Positions 35,999-44,454 of a stretch of 64,000 nt of DNA are shown one piece after another. A model generated the notes under the pieces. The model did no database searches and had not been told where the DNA came from. It saw nothing but the letters and a program-made list of their open reading frames with translations. A program made the position numbers and the translations under genes. Within the stretch, counting starts at the first letter, position 1. Every line of letters starts with the position of its first letter. Origin of the DNA: Pseudarthrobacter oxydans (GTDB taxonomy: Bacteria > Actinomycetota > Actinomycetes > Actinomycetales > Micrococcaceae); contig NZ_CP139438.1 in the NCBI RefSeq assembly GCF_034258515.1, positions 372,001-436,000 on the forward strand, given 5' to 3'.

Positions 35999-36089
35999 TC
36001 AATCCCTCGTTCGAATGAGCGGAACTTTCCGCACATTCAGTTAACGGCGCGGAACTCAAGACGATTCCCGAACGGCGACGATCAGTCTG

Positions 36090-38399
36090 CTACGGCAGGT
36101 CCTTTCCGGGCTGTGCACCTTCAGCCTGCTCAGGGGCTGCCTCCTGCTCTGTCAGCTGCAGGACGGTTCCCTGGAAGGCGGGCAGTTCGAGGAAGAAACT
36201 GCACAGGTCATCCACCTGGCCAACAGCGTCGCCGCTGAAGAGGTCGTGGACAGCGGCACCCGGCACCAGGTGGCTGGACTGGATGCTGCCGGCAATATCC
36301 TGGTCCGAGAAGTTCAGCACGGTGACCCCCAGGGCGCCGCTTTCCAGCCGGATGACCATCACCAGCAGGCCGCGGTTGGAAACGTCCGGAACATCGAGCA
36401 GGGCCCCTGTGGCTATGCCGTTTTCTTCGCGCACAGCGAGGATCCGCTGGAGCCTGCTGGCGTAGGAGTCCGGGTTCTTCAGCTGCTCGGGAAGGGGGCC
36501 GTAAAGGCTGCGCGCCCGGGGCATGCCCGAGGAGGACACTTCCGCGTCCGGGCTGGTGCCCATGATGTCGTGGGCCCCGCGGTTGATCCAGCGGGTGTCG
36601 CCCTGGGCGGTGAGTTCCTCGACGCTCTTCCGGTCCAGCGCGGTGATGCCGGCCAGGTCCCAGCCGGAAAGGGCGAAGACGCCCGGCTGGAGGGCGTTGA
36701 ACATCGAGAGGAGGATGTGCACGTCCAGGACCCGCGCTTCCTCTTCGGAAGTGATGGCATCAGGGTCCCGGATTCCCAGCGCTGCCATGATGAAGCTAAC
36801 TGTTGTGCAGGCGATGCCGTTGGTGGTGAACACCGCGTTGTAGGGGGCGTTCTCGCCGGTCAGCCGCTCGCGCATGGTCTGCTGCACCTGCTCCGCGAGC
36901 TGCGCCCCGGTGAGCTCCTGGCCGTTGAGCTCGAACATCTCGTCCCGGTGCCCGGCAGCGAAGTGCATCAGCTCGTAGGTCAGCTCATCATGGTTTTGCA
37001 GCGCATGCACGAGTGAAGCCTGGTCCACGCCGATCTCCATTGAGAGGCGCAGGGTCAGCCGCAGGAGTTCGGTGTCCGCAGTGACAAGCGCGTAGTGGTA
37101 GGCCGGCCTGGTGATGAAGTCGTAGGAAAGGTCAGGGCCTGCTTCGGAGGTCGCCTTGATGTCGTCGATGGTCAGGTTAAGCTCCTGGAAGGAGAACCCG
37201 CCCACCTTCCGGATCATGGAGCCAATGAGCTGGTTGGCCGCCTCGGACAGCGGATGCCCCTCGGACCAGCCCGGCTGCTCCTCGGCACTTTTTTCCACGC
37301 CGAGGAATCCGTTGGCGTCCAGCCTGAGGGCACCGGTGCCCAGGTCGACCAGGGAATGCAGCGCATCGCCCACCACCAGGCGCATCCCCGCGAACGTGGG
37401 GTCCAGCCAGTTGATGGACGGCTGTCCTGCCTTGAAGTAGTGCAGGTAGACCCAGCGGCGCGTTTTACCGGTGGTGTCAACGATCGGCCGGGTTGCGCTC
37501 CAGTTCGTTTCCTTGACGCCGGGCTCATAGAAGATGACCCGCTGCAGCCGGCCAATGATGTACCCGGCCTTCTGCAAGGCCTGTTCGGCGTCCGGGCTCA
37601 GGTTTACCGAGTCCTGCCCTTCGGGGACCTCCGGCAGCAGGTGCCAGTCCTCCTCCGGGATGTCCACCATGTGGTAGATCCCCGGGTAGTCCCGGAAGTT
37701 CATTTCGGCGAGGCGGAAGTCCGCTCCCTTGCCCGTGTGCCCCGGGACGATGTCGTCAATGATGGTGCCGCCGTGGTCGGCAGCGACCTCGCACATCCGG
37801 CGGAATTCATCCTCCGTGCCGAACACAGGGTCGATCGCCATGCTGATCCTGTCGAAGTGGCCGTCCACGCTGGGTGTCTGGGACCAGCCGCTGATGCCGC
37901 CCGCCAGTTTGACCGGGCCCGTGTGGATGGCGCGGATGCCTATCTGGCTGAAGGCTTCCCACATGGCCGGATCACCGAGGGCCGAGAGGAAGGACTGGCT
38001 GGACCTGGTGATGAAGGACAGTGGATATGCGGTGAACCATACCGGCGCACGTTCAACGGCGGCCCGGGGATTCGGATGGGCGTAGGAGTTCTGCCACATG
38101 CTGGCCTGTCCCGAGAGTTGCCGGGCCAGCGTATTGGCGTCGCCCAGCATTGCCTGGTTCCGCAGCCACTCGACGTAGGCCGCATTGCGTCCATCGAATT
38201 CGAAGGACGGCCTGGTGGCGAAGTACTGGCGGCGGCGGGCAGTGGGGCGCAGCGCCTTGGGCCGGGCAGGATAGAACTGCTCGTCGAAATTGACGTCCGG
38301 TTCCACCGAGGGTTCAACAGTTACCGGAGTAGCTTCCTGGTCATCACCCGCAACGGTCTCCGCTTCATAAACACCGTCGCTGGCCATCGGTTCCCGCAT
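36090..38399 (-). CDS. GH13 alpha-amylase-family enzyme, maltose glucosyltransferase/trehalose synthase-like
   Basis: The protein is 769 residues, larger than standard trehalose synthases. Its central GH13 domain has [13 protein letters not shown] (region I), [12 protein letters not shown] with nucleophile Asp (region II), [12 protein letters not shown] with the acid Glu (region III) and LQNHDELT (region IV). The first 100 residues lack homology to the normal trehalose-synthase start. Trehalose-synthase-like members are the closest group I recall. AGAGGA precedes the ATG. It may make trehalose from maltose, but other transglucosylation is possible. No trehalose or glycogen genes are next to it. 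Confidence 0.7.
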   Translation of the reverse strand: MREPMASDGVYEAETVAGDDQEATPVTVEPSVEPDVNFDEQFYPARPKALRPTARRRQYFATRPSFEFDGRNAAYVEWLRNQAMLGDANTLARQLSGQASMWQNSYAHPNPRAAVERAPVWFTAYPLSFITRSSQSFLSALGDPAMWEAFSQIGIRAIHTGPVKLAGGISGWSQTPSVDGHFDRISMAIDPVFGTEDEFRRMCEVAADHGGTIIDDIVPGHTGKGADFRLAEMNFRDYPGIYHMVDIPEEDWHLLPEVPEGQDSVNLSPDAEQALQKAGYIIGRLQRVIFYEPGVKETNWSATRPIVDTTGKTRRWVYLHYFKAGQPSINWLDPTFAGMRLVVGDALHSLVDLGTGALRLDANGFLGVEKSAEEQPGWSEGHPLSEAANQLIGSMIRKVGGFSFQELNLTIDDIKATSEAGPDLSYDFITRPAYHYALVTADTELLRLTLRLSMEIGVDQASLVHALQNHDELTYELMHFAAGHRDEMFELNGQELTGAQLAEQVQQTMRERLTGENAPYNAVFTTNGIACTTVSFIMAALGIRDPDAITSEEEARVLDVHILLSMFNALQPGVFALSGWDLAGITALDRKSVEELTAQGDTRWINRGAHDIMGTSPDAEVSSSGMPRARSLYGPLPEQLKNPDSYASRLQRILAVREENGIATGALLDVPDVSNRGLLVMVIRLESGALGVTVLNFSDQDIAGSIQSSHLVPGAAVHDLFSGDAVGQVDDLCSFFLELPAFQGTVLQLTEQEAAPEQAEGAQPGKDLP

Positions 38400-38523
38400 A
38401 CAGTCCTCTTTCTAACGTTGATTCCGCGGTCCCAAGGCGCGCTGCCTGACACCCTTCCCATAGTCCCAGTACCCGGGGGTGCCGAGACTATTCGGGGCGA
38501 ACTACGAAACTACCAAGAAATGG

Positions 38524-39183
38524 CTAGGCCACAAGGTTGGCCGCGGCAGTGTCCATATGTTCCCGGATGGTTTTCCGGGCCAGCGAGGCGTCGCCGGTTT
38601 CGATGGCCGCCACAATATCGTGGTGCCGGTCCACGCTCATGTTCTTGACGCCCTTTTCGAGCCCGGCGAACATGATGGACATCCTGATGGACCCTTCCAG
38701 CGCTTCCCAGGTGTGCAGGAGTGTCTCGTTGCCCGTGAGCCGGCACAGCGTGCGGTGGAATTCCAGGTCGGATTCGACGCGCTGCTGCAGGCCTTCCTTC
38801 TCGGCTGCCTTCATCGCATCGATGGCCGAGCGGAGGGATGAGATGACGTTTTGGCGGTCCGGCAGTTCACAGAGCTCTCGGGCGGCCAGTGACTCGAGGG
38901 CGGCGCGAACTGTGTAGATGTCGCGGATCTCTTTTGCGTCCAGGTGCCGGACGGAGAGCCTGCCGCGCGGCCCGGCGGAGACCAGGCCTTCCTGTTCAAG
39001 CTGGCGCAGGGCTTCGCGCAGGGTTCCCCGGCTGATCTGCAGCATCTCGGAGAGTTCGGTTTCCACCAGGTGGCGGCCCGGTTCAAGTTCACCGCTGGTG
39101 ATCGCGGTGCGCAGAGCCGAGAGCGCCTGTTCGCGCAGGCTTTTCTTTTGCAGTCCCAGCAGCGGGGCGGTCAGTCCGGCCAT
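38524..39183 (-). CDS. GntR-family regulator, FCD (FadR) subfamily
   Basis: The winged helix is at about residues 15-75 (REQALSALRTAITSGELEPGRHLVETELSEMLQISRGTLREALRQLEQEGLV). A helical FCD ligand domain follows (VRAALESLAARELCELP, DLEFHRTLCRLTGNETLL, RHHDIVAAIETGD). FCD domains often bind carboxylates or sugars with a metal. ATG 39183 is used, preceded by GAGGACAG. A perfect 16-base palindrome lies 26 bases upstream, and copies of it recur between the two arms of the catabolic locus, so this is probably the local repressor. Confidence 0.88.
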   Translation of the reverse strand: MAGLTAPLLGLQKKSLREQALSALRTAITSGELEPGRHLVETELSEMLQISRGTLREALRQLEQEGLVSAGPRGRLSVRHLDAKEIRDIYTVRAALESLAARELCELPDRQNVISSLRSAIDAMKAAEKEGLQQRVESDLEFHRTLCRLTGNETLLHTWEALEGSIRMSIMFAGLEKGVKNMSVDRHHDIVAAIETGDASLARKTIREHMDTAAANLVA

Positions 39184-39208
39184 GGCCTCTGTCCTCAATG
39201 TTGTAAGT

Positions 39209-39224
39209 CGACTGTTTACAGTCG
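39209..39224. promoter_or_regulatory. Operator of the GntR regulator
   Basis: CGACTGTTTACAGTCG is a perfect palindrome. It shares ACTGT-x2-ACAGT with three sites at 42611-42696. It lies immediately before the gntR gene, so the regulator probably controls its own expression. Confidence 0.6.
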
Positions 39225-39244
39225 GTAGTAGTTTCGATAGTACG

Positions 39245-39288
39245 GCAGAAAGCACGGCTCCGGCCGGGACCGGTGCCGTGCTTTCTGC
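39245..39288 (-). terminator. Hairpin after the transketolase operon
   Basis: GCAGAAAGCACGGC at 39245-39258 pairs perfectly with GCCGTGCTTTCTGC at 39275-39288. The hairpin begins 16 bases past the stop of the transketolase C-terminal subunit on the minus strand, separating that operon from the gntR promoter. A T-run is lacking. Confidence 0.6.
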
Positions 39289-39303
39289 GTTGCGGCACGG
39301 ATT

Positions 39304-40329
39304 CTAGCCGAGTTCGGCGAGGACCTTTGCCACGATGCGGTCCACGGCCAGGCCGTAGCGGTCGTGCAGGGTGGGCAGTGCACCGGCGTCCAGGAACCGG
39401 TCCGGAAGTGCCACGGGCACCACCCGCTTGCCGAGCCCTGCTGTGACCACTGCGGAGGCGACGGTTTCGAACAGGCCGCCCACCACCGAGTGGTTCTCCA
39501 GGGTGACGGCGAGCCGGTCGGTGTTGATCTCCTTGAGGACGGTTTCGGCGTCGAACGGCTTGATGGTGGGGGTGTGCACGACGGCGACGTCCACGTTGTG
39601 TGCCGCCAGGGCCTTTGCTGCCTGCAGGGCCCGCATGGTCATCAGCCCGGAGGAGATGAACACGACGTCGTTGCCGCCGCGCAGGACCTTGGCCTTGCCG
39701 AGTTCGAACGTGTAGCCGTATTCATCCAGCACGGTGGGGACGTTGCCGCGCAGCAGGCGCAGGTACGTGGGGCCGTCGGAAGCGGCGAGCTGCGGGACTG
39801 CCTGTTCGATGTCGATCGAGTCGCACGGGTCCACGATGGTCAGGTTGGGCATGCCGCGGAAGATCGCCATGTCCTCGGTGGCCTGGTGGCTGGGGCCGTA
39901 CCCGGTGGTCAGGCCGGGCAGGCCGCCCACGATGTTGACGTTCAGGTTCGGCTCGGCCGCGTCCAGGCAGAGGAAGTCGTAGGCGCGGCGGGCGGCGAAC
40001 ACCGAGTACGTGGACGCGAACGGGACGAGCCCGGTTTCGGCCAGGCCGGCGGCGGCGCCGAAGAGCAGCTGCTCGGCCATGCCCATCTGGAAGAACCGTT
40101 CGGGGAAGGCCTTGGCGAAGATGTGCATGTCCGTGTACTTGCCCAGGTCCGCGGTGAGGCCGACGATCTTGTCGTTCTCCTGCGCGGCCTTGACCAGGGC
40201 GTGCCCGAACGGTGCGGACGCGGTCTTCTGGCCGGGGTCGGCGAAGGAGGCGATCATCGCCGAGGTCTTCAGCTTCGGCTTCGGCTTCGCCGCTGTTGCG
40301 GTGTCGGGGGCCTCGGTGGTGGCGCTCAT
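39304..40329 (-). CDS. Transketolase, C-terminal subunit (split enzyme)
   Basis: This subunit carries the pyrimidine-binding and C-terminal domains of transketolase, which moves two-carbon ketol units between sugar phosphates. GLTADLGKYTDMHIFAKAFPERFFQMGMAEQ contains the catalytic glutamate, and SRY-like TYSVFAARRAYDFL and GYGPSHQATEDMAIFRGMPNL follow. The 341 residues begin with about 20 low-complexity residues. The ATG overlaps the stop of the N-terminal subunit by four bases, so the two halves are coupled. Split transketolases are used in pentose, erythritol and apiose catabolism. Confidence 0.9.
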   Translation of the reverse strand: MSATTEAPDTATAAKPKPKLKTSAMIASFADPGQKTASAPFGHALVKAAQENDKIVGLTADLGKYTDMHIFAKAFPERFFQMGMAEQLLFGAAAGLAETGLVPFASTYSVFAARRAYDFLCLDAAEPNLNVNIVGGLPGLTTGYGPSHQATEDMAIFRGMPNLTIVDPCDSIDIEQAVPQLAASDGPTYLRLLRGNVPTVLDEYGYTFELGKAKVLRGGNDVVFISSGLMTMRALQAAKALAAHNVDVAVVHTPTIKPFDAETVLKEINTDRLAVTLENHSVVGGLFETVASAVVTAGLGKRVVPVALPDRFLDAGALPTLHDRYGLAVDRIVAKVLAELG

Positions 40330-41228
40330 GCTGAAGCCTTTCCTTCGTAGCCGGCGGTGAGCTGCTCGCGGCAGATTTGCCATTCGTGTTCGTCGATGCG
40401 CATGAAGTGGGCCTTCTCGCGCTCCTCCAGCAGCGGCACCCCGCGGCCCACCTTCGTGTCGCACAGGATCACCGAGGGGCGTCCGACGGCGGCGGCCTGG
40501 GCGGCTGCATTGTCGAACGCTGCCAGCAGCGCGCCGACGTCGTTCCCGTCCACCCGCTGCGTGTACCAGCCGAAGGACTCCCATTTCTCGGTCACCGGCT
40601 CGGTGCGGAGCACTGTGTCCGTCTTGCCGTCCGCCTGCAGGGCGTTGATGTCCACCATCGCGGTGAGGTTGCCCAGCTGGTGGTGGTGCGCACCCATGGC
40701 AGCCTCCCAGGTGGAGCCTTCGTCCAGTTCGCCGTCGGAGAGGAAATTGAAGACGCGGGCGCCGGAGCCCTGGTAGCGCAGGCCCAGGGCCATGCCCACG
40801 GCAATGGTGAGGCCGTGGCCCAGGGAGCCGCCCGAGATTTCCATGCCGGGCGTGTAGGTGGACATCCCGGACATCGGCAGCCGGGAATCGTCCGAACCGT
40901 AGGTTTCCAGCTCTTCGACCGGGACGATGCCGGCCTCGGCGAGGGCGGCATAGTGGCCGATTGCGTAGTGCCCGGTGGAAAGCAGGAACCTGTCCCTGGC
41001 CTCCCAGTGCGGATCCTCCGCCCGGAAGCGGAGCTGGTCTCCATAGACCGCGGCCAGCATGTCAGCGGCCCCCAGGGCCTGGCCGACATAGCCCTGGCCC
41101 TGGACCTCGCCCATGTTCAGGGCGTGGTGCCGGATGCGGTAGGCCGCGGCGCTGACCTGCGCCAACCGGTCCTGGACGATTCCTGTGGACATTGCTGTCT
41201 CCGTGTTCGATTCGTGGGTGATGGTCAT
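40326..41228 (-). CDS. Transketolase, N-terminal subunit (split enzyme)
   Basis: This subunit contains the thiamine diphosphate-binding domain: HGLTIAVGMALGLRY and SDGELDEGSTWEAAMGAHHHQLGNLTAMVDIN, with the metal site Asp and Asn. The usual GDG is SDG here. The front has RIRHHALNMGEVQGQGYVGQALGAADMLAAVY. At 300 residues it is a complete half enzyme. The ATG overlaps the transporter stop by one base and it is followed, with overlap, by the C-terminal subunit gene. Confidence 0.9.
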   Translation of the reverse strand: MTITHESNTETAMSTGIVQDRLAQVSAAAYRIRHHALNMGEVQGQGYVGQALGAADMLAAVYGDQLRFRAEDPHWEARDRFLLSTGHYAIGHYAALAEAGIVPVEELETYGSDDSRLPMSGMSTYTPGMEISGGSLGHGLTIAVGMALGLRYQGSGARVFNFLSDGELDEGSTWEAAMGAHHHQLGNLTAMVDINALQADGKTDTVLRTEPVTEKWESFGWYTQRVDGNDVGALLAAFDNAAAQAAAVGRPSVILCDTKVGRGVPLLEEREKAHFMRIDEHEWQICREQLTAGYEGKASA

Positions 41229-42565
41229 CAGACAGTTACCGAATGCGGGGTGCTTTTGGTGGCCTCATCAGCCAGCTGGCGTTCGCGCTTGCCCCAGGTC
41301 TCCCGGGTGACGAGGGCGGCCCAGAGGCCGATCGCTGCGTAGAAGCTGAAGAGGAGCGCCGGGCCCATCCAGCCGAGGGCTACGAACAGCAGGGTGGTGA
41401 CGAAGGGCGTGAAGCCGGAGACCATGGCTGAGATCTGGTACGCCAGGGACGCTCCGGAGGAGCGGGTCTTGGCCTGGAACAGTTCCGGGAACCACGGACC
41501 CTGGGCGCCGGCAAGCGAGTTCTGGCAGACGGCGTAGGAGATGACGATCGTGGCAATGACGAAGATGAACAGCCCAGTGTTCACCATCAGGAACATGGGG
41601 ATGCCGAACAGGGCAGCGAACGCTGTGGACCAGATGTACAGGGGCCGGCGGCCGACGCGGTCCGTGAGGCGGGCCCAGGCCATGGTGGCGAAAATGCCGA
41701 TGAACGAGGCGATGCAGAGGGCCACCAGGGTTTCGGTCTTGTTGGCGAGCTGCTGGGTGTGCAGGTAGGAGATCATGTACGTGACGGACACCGCGTAGCC
41801 TGCAGTCTCGGCAATGCGCAGGCCGATGCCGCGGACAATGCTCCGCCAGTCGGTCCGGATGACCTCGGTGATGGGCGACTTAACAATGGAGCCGCTCTCC
41901 TTGACCTCGTCGAAGACGGGGGACTCCGGCACCTTGGAGCGGATGATCAGGCCGACGGCGACCAGCACGATGCTTGCGAGGAACGGAACACGCCACGCCA
42001 GTTCACCGCCGAGGTTAACGCTGACCAGGAAGACGAGGTTGGCCAGGAGGAGGCCCACGGGGAAGCCGGCCTGCACTATGCCCGTGTACTTGCCCTTGGA
42101 CTTCCAGGGCGCATGCTCGTAGCTCATGAGGATGGCGCCGCCCCATTCCGCACCGAAGGCGAGGCCCTGCACGATGCGGACAAACACCAGCAGCGCGGGA
42201 GCCAGCAGGCCAACCTGTTCGTAGGTGGGCAGCAGGCCGATCAGGAACGTGGCCACACCCATCAGGATCAGGGAGGCGACCAGGACGGGCTTGCGGCCCA
42301 CCTTGTCACCGAGGTGGCCGCCGATGATGCCGCCGATGGGGCGGGCGGCGAAGCCGACGCCGAGGGTGGCGAATGCTGCAAGCGTTCCTGTTACGGGATC
42401 GCCCGTGGGGAAGAAGGCTGTTCCGAAGTAGAGGGCCGCAGCGGTGCCGAAGCCGATGAAGTCGTAGGTTTCGATGACGGCGCCCACTCCAGAGCCGATA
42501 GCGACGCGCTTTGCATCCTTGGTGCCGTGAACGTGTCCACGCATTTTTAGAGCTTCGTTGCTCAT
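41228..42565 (-). CDS. MFS transporter of the metabolite:H+ symporter (MHS) family
   Basis: Twelve hydrophobic segments and the MFS loop motif GGHLGDKVGRKPVL are present. The start ESVIGTY-like IETYDFIGFGTAAALYFGTAFFP and WGGAILMSYEHAP near TM4-5 are hallmarks of MHS/ProP-type symporters. The 445 residues have normal length. AAGGGAAA lies before the ATG. It is first in the operon MHS-tktN-tktC, divergent from the isomerase operon, behind three operator-like palindromes. It is probably the importer of the pathway substrate, which MHS members usually choose among small organic acids and polyols. Confidence 0.88.
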   Translation of the reverse strand: MSNEALKMRGHVHGTKDAKRVAIGSGVGAVIETYDFIGFGTAAALYFGTAFFPTGDPVTGTLAAFATLGVGFAARPIGGIIGGHLGDKVGRKPVLVASLILMGVATFLIGLLPTYEQVGLLAPALLVFVRIVQGLAFGAEWGGAILMSYEHAPWKSKGKYTGIVQAGFPVGLLLANLVFLVSVNLGGELAWRVPFLASIVLVAVGLIIRSKVPESPVFDEVKESGSIVKSPITEVIRTDWRSIVRGIGLRIAETAGYAVSVTYMISYLHTQQLANKTETLVALCIASFIGIFATMAWARLTDRVGRRPLYIWSTAFAALFGIPMFLMVNTGLFIFVIATIVISYAVCQNSLAGAQGPWFPELFQAKTRSSGASLAYQISAMVSGFTPFVTTLLFVALGWMGPALLFSFYAAIGLWAALVTRETWGKRERQLADEATKSTPHSVTV

Positions 42566-42610
42566 GGTGTTTCCCTTTCGAAAAGCGGTCCGAGGGGATT
42601 CGGCCGCTGT

Positions 42611-42696
42611 CGACTGTTAACAAATGATATCCCCAGTGTGACCTGCCTCATGCTGACTGTCAACAGTCAATGTTGGAAGTTGACTGTTGACAGTGG
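42611..42696. promoter_or_regulatory. Three operator copies in the divergent promoter region
   Basis: CGACTGTTAACAAATG (42611-42626), TGACTGTCAACAGTCA (42654-42669, perfect palindrome) and TGACTGTTGACAGTGG (42681-42696) all follow x-GACTGT-x2-ACAnnnn. The first two match arms are well spaced for binding of a GntR dimer each. They sit between the MHS transporter start (42565) and the isomerase start (42750), so both operons would be controlled together. Confidence 0.65.
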
Positions 42697-42749
42697 ATGG
42701 GCCTACAGTGATTCACATCACCACCCGCTCATCCAGAGGATCAACGACG

Positions 42750-43574
42750 ATGTTCAACTCCCGACTCGGCTGCTCGTCCATCAGCTTCAGGCACCAGGAC
42801 CTGCCGGCCGCCCTGCGGACCATCAGCGGCCTGGGCTTCGAGGAGATCGATCTCGGCGCCCTCCCCGGCGTGTGCGATCACGTTCCGTACACCCTGGATG
42901 CGGCGGCCGTTGACGCGGTAACAGCCGAGGTTGCTGCTTCCGGGCTGCGGGTCCGTTCCGTCAACGGGGATATCGGCGACCTCAATGCCGTACTCGACGC
43001 CGGACAGCAGGCAGCCCGCGAGCGGCACCTGGAGGCGCTGCTGACCCTCACGCGGAATACCGGCGCGAAAGCGCTGGTCCTCCCGTGCGGTGCCCTCAGC
43101 CACGAACCTGTTCGGAGCCTTGGCGAGGACCTGGACCTTATTGCCGCCCAGCTCACCCACGCGGGGCAGCGCGCGGCGGAGTCCGGCGTCGAACTCTGGA
43201 CAGAATCCCTGCACTTCCTGCGGTTCTGCTGGAACCTCGAACGCGCGGAACTGCTGGCCCAGCGGCTGGCGGGCACCGGCGTCGGAATTGTCATGGACTT
43301 CAGCCATATCGTCGCCGCCGGCGAAGACCCGCTGGAGTACCTCGAATCCCGGAAGGGCAGTATTTCCCACGTCCATCTCCGGGATGCCGTGCCGGGCAAC
43401 ATCAACCTCAGCATCGGCAACGGCAACGCCGACTTTGCCGCAGGGCTGCGCCGGCTTGCGGCCGACGGCTACGGGGGGCACTTCTCGCTGGAGCTCGAAA
43501 CCAGGGACGTCACCCATGACGAACGCCCCGCAGCGGCAGCCAAAGCCGCGAGCTTCATCACCGACCTCATCTGA
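42750..43574 (+). CDS. Sugar phosphate isomerase/epimerase (AP endonuclease-2-like TIM barrel)
   Basis: The fold is the xylose isomerase-like TIM barrel: LGCSSISFRHQDLPAALRTISGLGFEEIDLG at the start, GVELWTESLHFLRFCWN and metal ligands in VGIVMDFSHIVAAG and VHLRDAVPGNINLSIGNGNADF. A Glu near the end (SLELETRDV) would be the last ligand. The 274 residues fit the family. ATG 42750 is preceded by AGAGGA; a TTG at 42687 would be inside an operator. It probably interconverts an aldose and ketose of the substrate, but a specific reaction cannot be read. Confidence 0.82.
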   Translation: MFNSRLGCSSISFRHQDLPAALRTISGLGFEEIDLGALPGVCDHVPYTLDAAAVDAVTAEVAASGLRVRSVNGDIGDLNAVLDAGQQAARERHLEALLTLTRNTGAKALVLPCGALSHEPVRSLGEDLDLIAAQLTHAGQRAAESGVELWTESLHFLRFCWNLERAELLAQRLAGTGVGIVMDFSHIVAAGEDPLEYLESRKGSISHVHLRDAVPGNINLSIGNGNADFAAGLRRLAADGYGGHFSLELETRDVTHDERPAAAAKAASFITDLI

Positions 43575-43619
43575 CCATCGACACCCACTTCAACAATCCA
43601 AACGATTCAAGGGAGCATC

Positions 43620-44393
43620 ATGACCACCATCCAGCGCACCGCCGTCCTCACCGGGGCAACCTCGGACCGGGGCATCGGCATCACCACCGCCCGCCGCTAC
43701 GCACGCCAGGGCTGGGCGGTGGTGATCCTGGACCTCGACGGCGAGAAGTCCGCCAAGGTCGCCGCCGAAATCGGCAATGAATTCAACGTCCCCGCCTTCG
43801 GCCACGAGATCGACGTCGCCAACGAAGCGTCCGTCACCGCAGCCCAGGCCGCCGTCGCCGCCGAGGTCGCCTCCGGCAACCTGCCGCCGGTAGGCGCACT
43901 GGCCAACATCGCCGGCATCACCTCGCCGGTCCCGTTCCTGGAAACCACCCTTGAGCTCTGGCACAAGGTCATGGATGTCAACGCCACCGGCACGTACCTG
44001 GTCACCAAGGCATTCCTGCCGGACATGATCGACAACGGCTGTGGACGCATCGTGAACATGTCCTCGGTCTCCGCCCAGCGCGGCGGCGGCGTGTTCGGCA
44101 AGGTTCCCTACTCCGCCGCCAAGGCCGCCATCCTGGGCTTCACCAAGGCCCTGGCCCGCGAACTGGGCGCCACCGGCGTGACCGTCAACGCCATCACCCC
44201 CGGCGCCGTGGACACCAACATCCGCGTGGGCAGCACCGAGGAGCAGGAGGCCGCCATCAACGCCGGCATCCCGCTGGGCCGGAACGCCACCACCGAGGAA
44301 GTAGCCGCGGTGATCACGTTCCTTTCCTCCGAGGACTCGGCCTACCTCACCGGAACCACCATCGACATCAACGGCGGCAGCCACATCCACTAG
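43620..44393 (+). CDS. SDR-family oxidoreductase
   Basis: The NAD(P)-binding motif is TGATSDRGIGITTARRYA near residue 12. The catalytic set is Ser in NMSSVSAQRGGG, then Tyr-x3-Lys in VPYSAAKAAIL. ITPGAVDTNI and YLTGTTIDINGG near the end are classic. It has 257 residues. AAGGGAG precedes the ATG at 43620. In this locus it probably oxidises a polyol or sugar alcohol to the ketose. It is closely similar in layout to the SDR at 49128. Confidence 0.88.
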   Translation: MTTIQRTAVLTGATSDRGIGITTARRYARQGWAVVILDLDGEKSAKVAAEIGNEFNVPAFGHEIDVANEASVTAAQAAVAAEVASGNLPPVGALANIAGITSPVPFLETTLELWHKVMDVNATGTYLVTKAFLPDMIDNGCGRIVNMSSVSAQRGGGVFGKVPYSAAKAAILGFTKALARELGATGVTVNAITPGAVDTNIRVGSTEEQEAAINAGIPLGRNATTEEVAAVITFLSSEDSAYLTGTTIDINGGSHIH

Positions 44394-44454
44394 GCAGCCG
44401 CCTCCCCTCAACAGTCCCTAAGCCCGCCCCGGAACCCACGGCAGAGAGCACATC

